Source: Flavobacterium endoglycinae
GTDB lineage: Bacteria; Bacteroidota; Bacteroidia; Flavobacteriales; Flavobacteriaceae
Length of the DNA stretch: 64,000 nucleotides
Assembly: GCF_017352115.1 (NCBI RefSeq)
Contig: NZ_CP071448.1
Location: 310,001-374,000, forward strand
Reading direction: 5' to 3'
The position numbers and the translations under genes are program-made. Shown in pieces: positions 40,848 to 50,144 of this stretch. How positions within the stretch are numbered: position 1 is the stretch's first letter; each line of letters starts with the position of its first letter. A model generated the notes under the pieces. That model did no database searches, had not been told where the DNA came from, and saw only the letters and a program-made list of their open reading frames with translations.

Positions 40848-42434
40848 TTAATTTATTAATGGTATTTTTATTATAAAGGTGCTACCTTTTCCTTTTTCGC
40901 TTTCTACATATACTTGACCGTTGTGGTCCTCCACGATTCTTTTTACATAAGCTAATCCTAAACCATGTCCTTTTACATTATGAAGGTCACCGGTATGTTC
41001 TCTGTAAAATTTCTCAAACACTCGTTTTTGAGCTATCTTACTCATTCCCAAACCATGATCTTTTACTTTTATCAGAATCATGTCTTTTACATTTTCTGTA
41101 AAAATTTCAATTTCCGGGGTATCAGGAGAATATTTTATAGCATTTTCTAAAATATTAACCAATACGTTTGTGAAATGAACTTCATTAATCAAACAGGTTG
41201 TTCTTGCTGCGTTATAATGTTTTACAACTGTACCTTGTCGGTCTTCCAGAATTAAATTTACGTGCTCGATAGCGTCGTCAATTATATCTGTAATTACTGT
41301 AGGTTCTTTAGTTATATCAAGTTCTCTTTTTTCAAGTTTTGAAATACGCAGTACATTCTCAACTTGTGCATGCATTCTTTTGTTTTCGTCTCTTATCATT
41401 TGAAGGTAACGATATACCTTTTCCTTATCTTCAATTACTTTTGGGCTTCTAATTGCATCTAACGCTAAGTTGATAGTAGCAATTGGCGTTTTAAACTCAT
41501 GCGTCATATTATTAATAAAATCGGTTTTGATTTCAGAAATATGTTTCTGACGTAATAACTGATTTAATGCACTTGTGTAAGCCACAATTATAATCAAAGT
41601 AAAAACTATTGATAAAATAGTGATACTCAACAATTCAGACAATAAGAACTTCTTTTTGTTTGGAAAAGTAATATACAATTCATATTTACTGTTTCCTTCA
41701 TTATCCGTGAATACGGGCACTTGATAACTTGCATCTTTATCGTAATGGAAATTATCTGATTTAATTTTCGTTGGCAAACCATTATTTAGTACACCAAACT
41801 CAAATTTGGTTTTTACACCATATTCAGCTAATTCTTTTTTTAATAAACTTTGCAATTTGTCTCTAGAAACTCTTTCTTCAATTGGAAGTACATCAGTAAA
41901 ATCTTTTACTGCAATTTCTCTCTGAACTTTACTTAACATTTCTAAGCTTCCTGATTTTTCGATTTTTAAATCTGGAATAACACTTTGACTTAAAGAGTTC
42001 TGATCGATTAAATTGTTGTTACTGTAAACTTCTGTTACTCTTTTTGAATTGAAGCTTTTAAACCTGTCACTTGAAAATTTTTTGTTAAATAATGAATTAT
42101 TTATACCGTAATCTTCAGATGATAAGGTGTTTGAGTATACTATCGTTTTATTTGTTTTTGTATTTCTCTGAACATAATAAACTTCAAGCAGGTCTTCTTT
42201 TTTGGGGTCTTTGCCTGTACTTTTTTTTAGATTATTATAATCAACATAGTAGTTATACAATTCTTGTTTTTCCAATTTATCGGCAACATTACCAATAACC
42301 TGTGTAACGTGGTATTTAAACTGTTCGTCGTTATTTTTGAACGAAGAATTGAACCAATATACCTGCACTAGAATTATTCCTATCAAGGATAAACTCATCA
42401 GTAAAACAAGTACTCTAAAAAATAATTTATTCAT
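40848..42434 (-). CDS. rprX: Membrane sensor histidine kinase, RprX-like
   Basis: A 528-residue kinase with two membrane helices (about 4-27 and 268-288) enclosing a 240-residue extracytoplasmic sensor region. The dimerisation domain carries the phospho-histidine His312 in NNMTHEFKTPIATI. The ATPase domain shows the N-box NILENAIKYSPD, the G1 box KDHGLGMS and the G2 box GHGLGLAYVKRIV. It is co-transcribed with the response regulator and lies 59 bases downstream of coaE. The signal sensed is unknown. Confidence 0.88.
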   Translation of the reverse strand: MNKLFFRVLVLLMSLSLIGIILVQVYWFNSSFKNNDEQFKYHVTQVIGNVADKLEKQELYNYYVDYNNLKKSTGKDPKKEDLLEVYYVQRNTKTNKTIVYSNTLSSEDYGINNSLFNKKFSSDRFKSFNSKRVTEVYSNNNLIDQNSLSQSVIPDLKIEKSGSLEMLSKVQREIAVKDFTDVLPIEERVSRDKLQSLLKKELAEYGVKTKFEFGVLNNGLPTKIKSDNFHYDKDASYQVPVFTDNEGNSKYELYITFPNKKKFLLSELLSITILSIVFTLIIIVAYTSALNQLLRQKHISEIKTDFINNMTHEFKTPIATINLALDAIRSPKVIEDKEKVYRYLQMIRDENKRMHAQVENVLRISKLEKRELDITKEPTVITDIIDDAIEHVNLILEDRQGTVVKHYNAARTTCLINEVHFTNVLVNILENAIKYSPDTPEIEIFTENVKDMILIKVKDHGLGMSKIAQKRVFEKFYREHTGDLHNVKGHGLGLAYVKRIVEDHNGQVYVESEKGKGSTFIIKIPLIN

Positions 42435-42493
42435 CGAAACAAAATTAATATTTTAACAATATACTAAATAATACATTAACCAAATATTAACAT

Positions 42494-43090
42494 TTAAGAC
42501 TGATTTTGTTTTATTTTCAAAATTTTAAGAATTTCAACAACTTCTTCTCTAGCAATTTTAAGATTACTGTTATTAATAACAAAATTGCTTAAAGAAATTC
42601 GTTTTTCGTCATTCCACTGCATTTTCATTCTATTTATGACGTTTTCTCTTGTGGTATTGTCTCGTTTTAAAACTCTTTCTATCCTTATTTCTTCCGGTGC
42701 TGTAACCGTTATTATATAATCGCATTCTTTATATCTTCCGCTTTCAAAAAGTATTGCGGCTTCATAGATCACATATTCATAGCTTTGATGTTCTAAAAGC
42801 CATGATTCAAAATCTTTTTTAACAGCCGGATGTACTATCGAATTTAATCTAGCGAGCTTATCGGCATCTTTAAATACTATTTCAGCCAGTTTTGATCTGT
42901 TTAAAACATTATTATCAAAGAGCGACTCTCCAAAAGTTGTTTTAACGGCTTCAATAATCTCTGCAGACTGCATTACCCTTTTTGCTCCATCATCAGCAAT
43001 ATAAACGGGAATTCCCATTTCGTTAAAAAAACCTGCAATAGTCGTTTTACCACTTCCTATTCCGCCGGTTAAGCCAATAACTTTTGTCAT
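42494..43090 (-). CDS. coaE: Dephospho-CoA kinase
   Basis: Final step of coenzyme A synthesis: phosphorylation of the 3'-OH of dephospho-CoA. The 198-residue P-loop kinase begins VIGLTGGIGSGKTTIAGFF and has YVIYEAAILFESG and RVLKRDNTTRENVINRM in the lid. Normal family length. It follows a glycosyltransferase gene after one base. coaBC, earlier in the same pathway, is 6 kb away in another operon. Confidence 0.95.
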   Translation of the reverse strand: MTKVIGLTGGIGSGKTTIAGFFNEMGIPVYIADDGAKRVMQSAEIIEAVKTTFGESLFDNNVLNRSKLAEIVFKDADKLARLNSIVHPAVKKDFESWLLEHQSYEYVIYEAAILFESGRYKECDYIITVTAPEEIRIERVLKRDNTTRENVINRMKMQWNDEKRISLSNFVINNSNLKIAREEVVEILKILKIKQNQS

Positions 43091-43091
43091 A

Positions 43092-44090
43092 CTATATTTT
43101 AAAAAACATACGCGGAAATGCTTCTTGTGGTTTCTTCTTTAGTAAAATAATTTTTACATAAGATTCCAGAAAACCAGTTCCGTAACCATAAAATTGTTTC
43201 CAGACAGCAATGACAGACAAATAACCGATTTTGATGCTTTTATTTTGAATACTTGCTGTAAGAAAAATTATAACGAAATATACAAAATATAATTGTAATA
43301 AAATATCAATATTAAAAATTAATAGTAAAAAAGCTAATAATAACCCCAATATAAATGCAGTTGGAAAGAAAAAAGTAAGCTTATTATGTTCTGGATACCA
43401 GCTGTTTAAAATAGGCCTTGCGATGCCAAATTTCTTAACTTGGATAGAGAATTTTTCCCAGTCAATTCTACGTTTGTGATACACATAAGCCTCAGAAAAA
43501 AGACGTGTTTCAAATCCCAGATTCCATAAACGAATAGATAAGTCAGGATCTTCACCTGGATGTATGTTTCCAAAACCTTTAGAAACTTCAAAAGCTTTTT
43601 TTGAAATCCCCATATTAAAGCTTCTTGGCTGGAATTTATTGATTTTTTCAGATCCTCCACGGATTCCTCCTGTTGTTAAAAACGAGGTCATCGCGAAATT
43701 AATCGCTTTTTGAATGCTTGAAAAACTTTTAAGCGCTCTGTCTGGACCTCCGAAACAGTCAACGTATTTTTCATTTAACGCTTTTCGCACTTCACTTAAA
43801 TAGTTTGGCGGAATAATACAGTCTGAATCAAAAATGATATAATAATCACCTCTTGCTTTCTGCATTCCGAAATTTCTTGAATCTCCCGGTCCTGAATTTG
43901 GTTTTACATAATAGGAGATATTCAATTTTCCCTGATAATTCATTACAACATCTTTACAAGGAATTGTCGAACCGTCTTCTACAAGAACAATTTCAAAAGG
44001 TTCATCATAATCTGATTTTGTAAGGCTCTCTAAAAGTTCATCAACTTCATCCGGACGATTATACACGGGAATAATTAAAGAAAAAATCAT
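43092..44090 (-). CDS. Family 2 glycosyltransferase with C-terminal membrane helices
   Basis: A 332-residue GT-A fold enzyme. The N-terminus is FSLIIPVYNRPDEVDELLESL, the metal/nucleotide-sugar motif is IIFDSDC (about 88-94), and the acceptor-side segment is HPGEDPDLSIRLWNLG with an ED acid pair. Two or three hydrophobic helices near 235-285 anchor it in the inner membrane. It probably adds a sugar to a lipid-linked glycan; donor and acceptor are unknown. First gene of the run with coaE and the two-component genes. Confidence 0.87.
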   Translation of the reverse strand: MIFSLIIPVYNRPDEVDELLESLTKSDYDEPFEIVLVEDGSTIPCKDVVMNYQGKLNISYYVKPNSGPGDSRNFGMQKARGDYYIIFDSDCIIPPNYLSEVRKALNEKYVDCFGGPDRALKSFSSIQKAINFAMTSFLTTGGIRGGSEKINKFQPRSFNMGISKKAFEVSKGFGNIHPGEDPDLSIRLWNLGFETRLFSEAYVYHKRRIDWEKFSIQVKKFGIARPILNSWYPEHNKLTFFFPTAFILGLLLAFLLLIFNIDILLQLYFVYFVIIFLTASIQNKSIKIGYLSVIAVWKQFYGYGTGFLESYVKIILLKKKPQEAFPRMFFKI

Positions 44091-44140
44091 AACGGGAATA
44101 CTGTATTTAATGGTATATTTTTAATGTGAAAAAATTTTAA

Positions 44141-44148
44141 CAAAGATA
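44141..44148 (-). promoter_or_regulatory. Putative -7 box for the glycosyltransferase-coaE-rprXY run
   Basis: TATCTTTG on the minus strand fits TAnnTTTG, about 50 bases before the glycosyltransferase ATG. No -33 TTG at the usual distance was seen. Confidence 0.45.
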
Positions 44149-44166
44149 TAGTATATTCCACAAAAA

Positions 44167-44192
44167 AACCATCAACTTTTGGGTTGATGGTT
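44167..44192 (-). terminator. Intrinsic terminator of the bamD-fabV operon
   Basis: A perfect 10-bp stem AACCATCAAC / GTTGATGGTT with a six-base loop is followed by seven T on the minus strand, 22 bases after the fabV stop. Confidence 0.88.
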
Positions 44193-44214
44193 CTTTGTCT
44201 GTAAAATTTATTTT

Positions 44215-45405
44215 TTATTTGATACTTTCGATATTTACTACTTCGTTTGTATCGGCTTGATAATCTACTCCAGCAAATTCAAATCCGAATAAATTAAGGA
44301 AGTCGCTTCTGTACCCTGCTAAATCTCCAATAGCTGGCAATGTTTCTGTTGTAGCTTCTAACCATAGTTTAGCCACTTTTTCCTGAACATCTTCACGCAT
44401 TTCCCAATCATCAATTCTGATTCTTCCTTTTTCATCAACTGGAACTTCAGAACCATTGTATAATCTGTCTTGGAATAAACGCTGTATCTGTTCGATACAA
44501 CCTTCGTGAATTCCTTCTTCTTTCATGATTTTATATAAAAGAGAAATATATAACGGAATTACAGGAATCGCAGAACTTGCTTGAGTTACTAACGCTTTGT
44601 TTACCGAAACATAAGCATTTCCACCAATAGATTTTAGAGAATCAGCAATTGTAAATGCAGTCGCTTCTAAATGATCTTTTGCGCGACCAATAGTTCCTTT
44701 ACGGTAAACTGCTTCAGTTAATGCAGGTCCAATATAAGAATAAGCAACTGTAATAGCACCATCAGCCAATAAGTTTTCATTTTTTAAAGCTTCAATCCAC
44801 ATTGCCCAGTCTTCGCCTCCCATTACTGCAACTGTATTTTCGATATCTTCTTCGTTAGCGGGAGCGATAGAAACTTCAGAAACTTTTCCTGTGTGAAAAT
44901 CAACTGTTTTATTACTAAAAGTTTGTCCAATTGGTTTTAAAACTGAACGGTGCGTTACTCCAGTATTTGGATTGGTACGTACTGGTGAAGCTAAACTATA
45001 AATTACAAGGTCAACTTGCCCTAAATCAGCTTTTATTAAATCAAGAGTTTCTCTTTTAATTTCATTAGAAAAAGCATCTCCGTTGATACTTTTTGCATAT
45101 AAACCAGCTTTATGAGCTTCTTTTTCGAATGCAGCAGAATTGTACCATCCTGGAGAAGCCGTTTTTCCTTCTACAGGTGGTTTTTCAAAAAATACACCAA
45201 TTGTAGCAGCATCAGATCCAAAAGCGCTTGTAATTCTTGAAGCTAATCCGAAACCTGTTGAAGCACCAATAACTAATACTTTTTTTGCTCCGGCAATTGC
45301 ACCTTTTGATTTTACATATTCAATTTGATTCTTAACATTTTGTTCAGCTCCCTCAGGGTGGGCAGTCAAACAAATGAATCCTCTCATTCTAGGTTCTATA
45401 ATCAT
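44215..45405 (-). CDS. fabV: Trans-2-enoyl-ACP/CoA reductase FabV
   Basis: NADH-dependent reduction of trans-2-enoyl-ACP (or -CoA), the last step of each fatty acid elongation round. The 396-residue length is typical of FabV and much longer than FabI. Signatures: IEPRMRGFICLTAHPEGAE at the N-terminus, the nucleotide-binding VIGASTGFGLASRI, SPGWYNSAAFE, and the catalytic region AYSYIGPALTEAVYRKGTIG with the Tyr and the following Lys pair. FabV-type reductases are commonly resistant to triclosan. Last gene of the bamD operon, 16 bases after the TPR gene. Confidence 0.95.
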   Translation of the reverse strand: MIIEPRMRGFICLTAHPEGAEQNVKNQIEYVKSKGAIAGAKKVLVIGASTGFGLASRITSAFGSDAATIGVFFEKPPVEGKTASPGWYNSAAFEKEAHKAGLYAKSINGDAFSNEIKRETLDLIKADLGQVDLVIYSLASPVRTNPNTGVTHRSVLKPIGQTFSNKTVDFHTGKVSEVSIAPANEEDIENTVAVMGGEDWAMWIEALKNENLLADGAITVAYSYIGPALTEAVYRKGTIGRAKDHLEATAFTIADSLKSIGGNAYVSVNKALVTQASSAIPVIPLYISLLYKIMKEEGIHEGCIEQIQRLFQDRLYNGSEVPVDEKGRIRIDDWEMREDVQEKVAKLWLEATTETLPAIGDLAGYRSDFLNLFGFEFAGVDYQADTNEVVNIESIK

Positions 45406-45421
45406 CTTGTAATTTTTTGTA

Positions 45422-45943
45422 TTATTTGAATTTTAGTTTTAATTTTTCAAAAATAGACATTTTATGATAAACTCTTTTCATGTTGGCAGCCATATTATCA
45501 ATAAAATTTGGGTTTAAAGCATTTTTTTGAGCGGCTTTATACAATCTGTATGACAGGATATAATCCCCTTCATATTCCGCAATTCGGGCTAACTCACTGT
45601 TATACGAACAGTAATCAGCATTTTCCAGCGTTACAAATGTATGAGCAATATGTTCTTTGGCTTCTGAATATCTTCCAATATCAACCAGCAAATATGTGTA
45701 ATTTAAATATGAGGCAGGATATTTAGGATCAAATTTCATTGCTAATTTATAATGATAAATTGCTTTGTCATAATTACTGAGTTTATTATAATGAATCCAT
45801 CCTAAATGGTTGTGTGCTTTTCCAAAATCAGGATACTGCGCCAAAATTTCTTCTAAAACTTCTTTCGCTCCTGCGGTATCGCCTTCAGAAATTAATCCAT
45901 CGGCTTTTATAAACTGATTTTCATAGAAACTTAAACTTTCCAT
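45422..45943 (-). CDS. TPR protein between recN and fabV
   Basis: A 173-residue soluble protein with three or four tetratricopeptide repeats (AKEVLEEILAQYPDFGKAHN, YDKAIYHYKLAMKFDPKYPA, YSEAKEHIAHTFVTLENADY, YILSYRLYKAAQKNALNPNF). No signal peptide or catalytic motif. Gaps of 8 bases to recN and 16 to fabV place it in the same transcript. Partner unknown. Confidence 0.8.
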   Translation of the reverse strand: MESLSFYENQFIKADGLISEGDTAGAKEVLEEILAQYPDFGKAHNHLGWIHYNKLSNYDKAIYHYKLAMKFDPKYPASYLNYTYLLVDIGRYSEAKEHIAHTFVTLENADYCSYNSELARIAEYEGDYILSYRLYKAAQKNALNPNFIDNMAANMKRVYHKMSIFEKLKLKFK

Positions 45944-45951
45944 AATTATTT

Positions 45952-47604
45952 TTAGTTTAACAACTCTTTCGCATGATTTAATGCCGAATCAGAAATATTT
46001 GCCCCCGATAACATTTGTGCAATTTCAATAATTCGGTCGTCTTGCGATAAAAGTTTTAATTCTGATTGGGTATCGTTATCAATTGTTGATTTAGATACTT
46101 TAAAATGTGAATCTCCTTTAGCAGCAATCTGCGGAAGGTGTGTAATGGCAAAAATCTGCATTGTTTTACTCATTTCTTTCATGATTTCGCCCATTCTAAT
46201 TGCAATTTCACCCGAAACTCCTGTATCAATTTCATCAAAAATTAATGTTGGAAGTTTTGAATATTGAGCCAGTATTGCTTTTACTGCCAGCATAATACGA
46301 GACATCTCTCCTCCTGAAGCTACTTTTTTCAACAATCCAAAATCACTTCCTTTGTTGGCCGAGAATAGAAATTGTAATTCGTCTTTACCGTTTTGGAAAT
46401 ACGTATCAACAGTAGTAAGTTCAATTTTAAAACGAGCATTTGGCATTCCTAAAGTTTCTAATATCGCTATTAATTTATCTGATAAAACCGGAATTGCTTG
46501 TATTCTGCTTTCATGAATGACACCTGCCAATTCATTTAATTCATTTTCTTTTTGTTCAATTGATTTAGATAATGTTTCGATTTCTTCTTCAATATTATCC
46601 AATTCTAAAAGTGTATTTCCTAAATCGGCTTGAATTTGAAGTAATTCATCAACTGAATCTACATGATGTTTTTTCTGCAAATTAAAAATCAACTGCAGTT
46701 TCTGACTTACCAATTCAAGTTGTTCTGGATCGTTTAATAATTTTTCTGAAGAGTTTTGAAGTTCTTTAGAAATATCATCAAATTCAATAGAGAGACTTGT
46801 TATTCTTTCAAACAAACTTTGGTATTCTGTTGAAAAAGGAGCAATTTTCTGCAGTGCGGTTTTGATTTCATTTAAGTTATGAAATACACCAAACTGTTCT
46901 TCATTTGCAATCGCAAGAGATTTATCAATTGATTCTTTAATGATTTCGACATTGTTCAGCTTTTCATAATCAGCTTCAAGTTCTGCTTGCTCGCCTGATT
47001 TTAGTTTTGCCGAAACTAATTCATTCAGTAAAAAAGTGTTGTACTCTTGTTCTTTTCCAGAATCACTTTGTTTTTTAAGAAGTGCATTTAATTTCGACTT
47101 CTCTGATTTGTAAATTTTTAATGATTTCTGATAATCCGAAATGGTTTCGGCATTATTAGAAATTGCATCGATTATTTTAAACTGAACACTTTCATCTGAA
47201 AGTTCTTGTGTTTGCTGCTGTGAGTGGATATCAATTAAAAAGAAGCTTAAATCCTGTAATTCCTGAAGATTTACCGGACTATCATTTATAAAAGCACGCG
47301 ATTTTCCAGAAGGAAGAATTTCGCGTCTAATAATAGTTTCATCTTCATAATCAAGATCATTGGCTTGAAAAAACTCTTTTAAATTGTATTTAGAAATATC
47401 AAATTGAGCTTCTATAACGCATTTCTCTTCTTTATTCTTTAAAGAAGTTAAATCGGCTCTTTTTCCTAAAACAAGTCCGATTGCTCCTAAAATAATAGAT
47501 TTACCTGCACCCGTTTCACCTGTAATTATCGAAAAACCTTTTGAAAAATCTATAGAAAGTTTTTCAATAAGTGCATAATTTTTAATTGACAGTGAAGTGA
47601 TCAT
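45952..47604 (-). CDS. recN: DNA repair protein RecN
   Basis: SMC-like ATPase involved in double-strand break repair. The 550-residue protein has an N-terminal Walker A (GETGAGKSIILGAIGLVLGK), a long central coiled coil (about 155-370), the ABC signature SGGEMSRIMLAVKAIL and Walker B LIFDEIDTGVSGEIA, ending with the His-switch AITHLPQIAAKGD. Normal length. Part of the conserved Bacteroidota run bamD-rpoZ-coaBC-porD-recN. Confidence 0.96.
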   Translation of the reverse strand: MITSLSIKNYALIEKLSIDFSKGFSIITGETGAGKSIILGAIGLVLGKRADLTSLKNKEEKCVIEAQFDISKYNLKEFFQANDLDYEDETIIRREILPSGKSRAFINDSPVNLQELQDLSFFLIDIHSQQQTQELSDESVQFKIIDAISNNAETISDYQKSLKIYKSEKSKLNALLKKQSDSGKEQEYNTFLLNELVSAKLKSGEQAELEADYEKLNNVEIIKESIDKSLAIANEEQFGVFHNLNEIKTALQKIAPFSTEYQSLFERITSLSIEFDDISKELQNSSEKLLNDPEQLELVSQKLQLIFNLQKKHHVDSVDELLQIQADLGNTLLELDNIEEEIETLSKSIEQKENELNELAGVIHESRIQAIPVLSDKLIAILETLGMPNARFKIELTTVDTYFQNGKDELQFLFSANKGSDFGLLKKVASGGEMSRIMLAVKAILAQYSKLPTLIFDEIDTGVSGEIAIRMGEIMKEMSKTMQIFAITHLPQIAAKGDSHFKVSKSTIDNDTQSELKLLSQDDRIIEIAQMLSGANISDSALNHAKELLN

Positions 47605-47654
47605 AAAGGATAAATAAGATAAAAGGGTTATAAAGAAAATTAAAAATCAAGTAT

Positions 47655-48539
47655 TTAGAACTTAATTTGTGACCATTTAGCTGAATTTAAAGGCGAAACT
47701 TTATTTAAAACATCTGTAAGGTCAGTAACAGGAATACTTGGTCCTCCTGAAAATATAGAAACGATTTCATCTGATTTTGCATCAAAGAAAACGCGGGTCA
47801 AAAATGCATTTGGTCTTACTGAATTTACTTTTGCAACTAGTATTATTGCATTTTTTACTTTTTCTTTTGATGATTTTAAGTCAGCAGTCATTCCATCTAA
47901 AGCGGTATGATAAGCAAACATAGTCTGACGAATATCACTATACATCGGGGAAAGCATATCGTTTATTAAATAATAACGGTTTTGAAGTCCATCTGTTTGT
48001 GTCCATCCTTTAAAACCGCCTTGCTGGGCTACGTTTGCAATATTCTGAGCTGTTTGAAAATATTGGTCTCCTCCTCCCATTTGAAACGTATCCGCATCCA
48101 TCCCTAAAATTATATAGCTGTAAAATGATACAACTGATATTAAATTGGATTCAAAAACAGTTGGGTTGAATAATAAAGGTTCATATTCTGTATAACGGAA
48201 GTTAAAATCTTTATCATTAAAATTTAAAACCGGTGACGAATAGGTCGAATTAAAAATCAATCTTGAAGACTGCACTTGAATAGTTCCTGTAAACTGGTCT
48301 GAACTATAAGAAGACAATGTGATATACATTGAACAATTGATTCGCTCATTTTGTTTTAAGGAAGAACCTGTCCAATCTGTTTTATTAACAAATTCTGACA
48401 GCGAAGTCTGAAGTGTTTTAAAAATCTGCTGATTGGCATTTGGCAATCTTTCAGTATTAATAGTTACTGTACAATTTAACTGTTGCCCCTGGGTAAAGCC
48501 AAAAATAAAGAATACTAAAAATGTAACTATCTTATTCAT
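47655..48539 (-). CDS. porD: DUF4835 protein, PorD-like type IX secretion component
   Basis: A 294-residue exported protein with signal peptide MNKIVTFLVFFIFGFTQG and the DUF4835 start QLNCTVTINTERLPNANQQIF. Further conserved parts are the FRYTEYEPLLFNPT and FYSYIILGMDADTF segments. From memory, databases name this family PorD and link it to the type IX secretion system; biochemical detail is scarce. That fits the presence of type IX substrates at the right end of the window. It lies between coaBC and recN, the usual place in Bacteroidota. Confidence 0.78.
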   Translation of the reverse strand: MNKIVTFLVFFIFGFTQGQQLNCTVTINTERLPNANQQIFKTLQTSLSEFVNKTDWTGSSLKQNERINCSMYITLSSYSSDQFTGTIQVQSSRLIFNSTYSSPVLNFNDKDFNFRYTEYEPLLFNPTVFESNLISVVSFYSYIILGMDADTFQMGGGDQYFQTAQNIANVAQQGGFKGWTQTDGLQNRYYLINDMLSPMYSDIRQTMFAYHTALDGMTADLKSSKEKVKNAIILVAKVNSVRPNAFLTRVFFDAKSDEIVSIFSGGPSIPVTDLTDVLNKVSPLNSAKWSQIKF

Positions 48540-48593
48540 ATCAACTATGTTTTATGAGTGAAGCTTAATTCTACTAAGAATTTATAAATACTG

Positions 48594-49805
48594 CTATTTC
48601 GAAAAATGCAAAATCAGTCTGCTTAAAATATCGACTGCAACTAATTCTTTTGTTTTTAATTCCATTGGTTCGATTTTAAAATCTTTATCAATAAAGGTCA
48701 CTTTATTGGTTTCTTTTTTAAATCCGGCACCTTTATCTTGTAAGGAATTTAAAACAATCAAATCTAAGTTTTTTTTCTGAATTTTCAACTTAGCATTTTC
48801 AATTTCATTTTCAGTTTCCAAAGCAAATCCTATTAAAAACTGCTTTTCTTTGATGCTTCCTAATGAAGATAAAATATCTTTTGTCTTCTCTAATTCAATT
48901 GAAAATTCACTTGAATTTTTCTTAATCTTCTGTAAAGCAACTTCTTTAGGTTTGTAGTCTGCTACTGCGGCTGCCGCAATTGCTGCATCAGCATTGTCAA
49001 AATGCAAATGACAGGCATCATACATTTCTTGCGCTGAAACTACATTTATAACTTCGATAGAAGGATTTTTAACTTTTAAATGAGTGGGTCCCGAAACTAA
49101 AATTACATCAGCTCCTAGATTTGCCGCTTCATTAGCAATATCAAATCCCATTTTTCCTGAAGAATGATTTCCTATAAAACGTACTGGATCTATAGCTTCG
49201 TATGTTGGACCAGCTGTAATTAGTATTTTTTTTCCCTTAAGTGGAAGTTTACTTTCTAAATCTGCTTCAAGAAAAGCGACAATATTCTCAGGTTCAGCCA
49301 TTCGGCCTTCGCCAGATAAACCGCTTGCTAATTCTCCTTTTTCAGCTGGAATCATACTATTTCCAAATTGTTTTAAAGCTGTAAAACTAGAAATAGTAGA
49401 AGGATGCTTATACATATCCAAGTCCATTGCAGGAGCAAAATAAACTGGACATTTAGCCGATAAATAGGTTGCAATTAAAAGATTATCACAGTTGCCGGTT
49501 GCCATTTTAGATAAGGTATTGGCAGTTGCAGGAGCAATCAGCATTAAATCTGCCCAAAGAGCGAGTTCAACGTGGTTGTTCCATACGGCATCTTCATCAT
49601 CCTGATTAAAGAAACTGGAATGTACGGGATTTTTTGATAAGGTAGATAACGTAAGCGGGGTTACAAAATCCTTAGAAGCAGGTGTCATTATCACTTGGAC
49701 ATGTGCACCTGCTTTGATAAAAAGTCGTACTAATGAGGCTGTTTTATACGCTGCAATTCCACCGGAAACCCCCAGTAAAATCTTTTTCCCGTTTAAAACT
49801 GACAT
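48594..49805 (-). CDS. coaBC: Bifunctional phosphopantothenoylcysteine synthetase/decarboxylase
   Basis: Two steps of coenzyme A synthesis. The N-terminal flavin decarboxylase (CoaC, 1-180) shows GVSGGIAAYKTASLVRLF, the catalytic His in WNNHVELALWADL, APATANTLSKMATG and PAMDLDMYKHP. The C-terminal synthetase (CoaB, 190-403) shows ITAGPTYEAIDPVRFIGNHS, SSGKMG and AAVADYKPKEVALQKIKK. The 403-residue length is standard. Same operon as rpoZ, 12 bases apart. Confidence 0.96.
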   Translation of the reverse strand: MSVLNGKKILLGVSGGIAAYKTASLVRLFIKAGAHVQVIMTPASKDFVTPLTLSTLSKNPVHSSFFNQDDEDAVWNNHVELALWADLMLIAPATANTLSKMATGNCDNLLIATYLSAKCPVYFAPAMDLDMYKHPSTISSFTALKQFGNSMIPAEKGELASGLSGEGRMAEPENIVAFLEADLESKLPLKGKKILITAGPTYEAIDPVRFIGNHSSGKMGFDIANEAANLGADVILVSGPTHLKVKNPSIEVINVVSAQEMYDACHLHFDNADAAIAAAAVADYKPKEVALQKIKKNSSEFSIELEKTKDILSSLGSIKEKQFLIGFALETENEIENAKLKIQKKNLDLIVLNSLQDKGAGFKKETNKVTFIDKDFKIEPMELKTKELVAVDILSRLILHFSK

Positions 49806-49817
49806 TATACTATACTA

Positions 49818-50135
49818 TTATTTGTTTGAATTTCTGTGGTAAGTTTTACCGTCTAACCATTCTTGAACTGCTAAAGCATGTGGTTTTGGTAATTTTTCGT
49901 AAAATTTAGAAACTTCAATTTGTTCTTTATTTTCAAAAACTTCTTCAAGACTGTCATTGTAAGTCGCAAACTCTTCTAATTTCTCAGTTAATTCTTTTTT
50001 AATTTCAGAATTAATCTGGTTTGCTCTTTTAGCCATAATGGTAATTGCTTCATACACATTTCCTGTTGGCTCTTCAATAACTGTTTTATTGTAAGTTATT
50101 GTATTAACAGGAGCATTCGTCTTTTTTAAATCCAT
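49818..50135 (-). CDS. rpoZ: RNA polymerase omega subunit, Bacteroidota type
   Basis: A 105-residue protein with the omega core GNVYEAITIMAKRANQINSEIKKEL, equivalent to the KLVxxAAxRARQL segment of other omega subunits. A longer acidic C-terminus (EFATYNDSLEEVFENKEQIE) is followed by KPHALAVQEWLDGKTYHR, typical for this phylum. It assists folding of the beta' subunit. Nine bases after bamD and 12 before coaBC; the bamD-rpoZ-coaBC order supports the call. Confidence 0.85.
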   Translation of the reverse strand: MDLKKTNAPVNTITYNKTVIEEPTGNVYEAITIMAKRANQINSEIKKELTEKLEEFATYNDSLEEVFENKEQIEVSKFYEKLPKPHALAVQEWLDGKTYHRNSNK

Positions 50136-50144
50136 GACTTTATT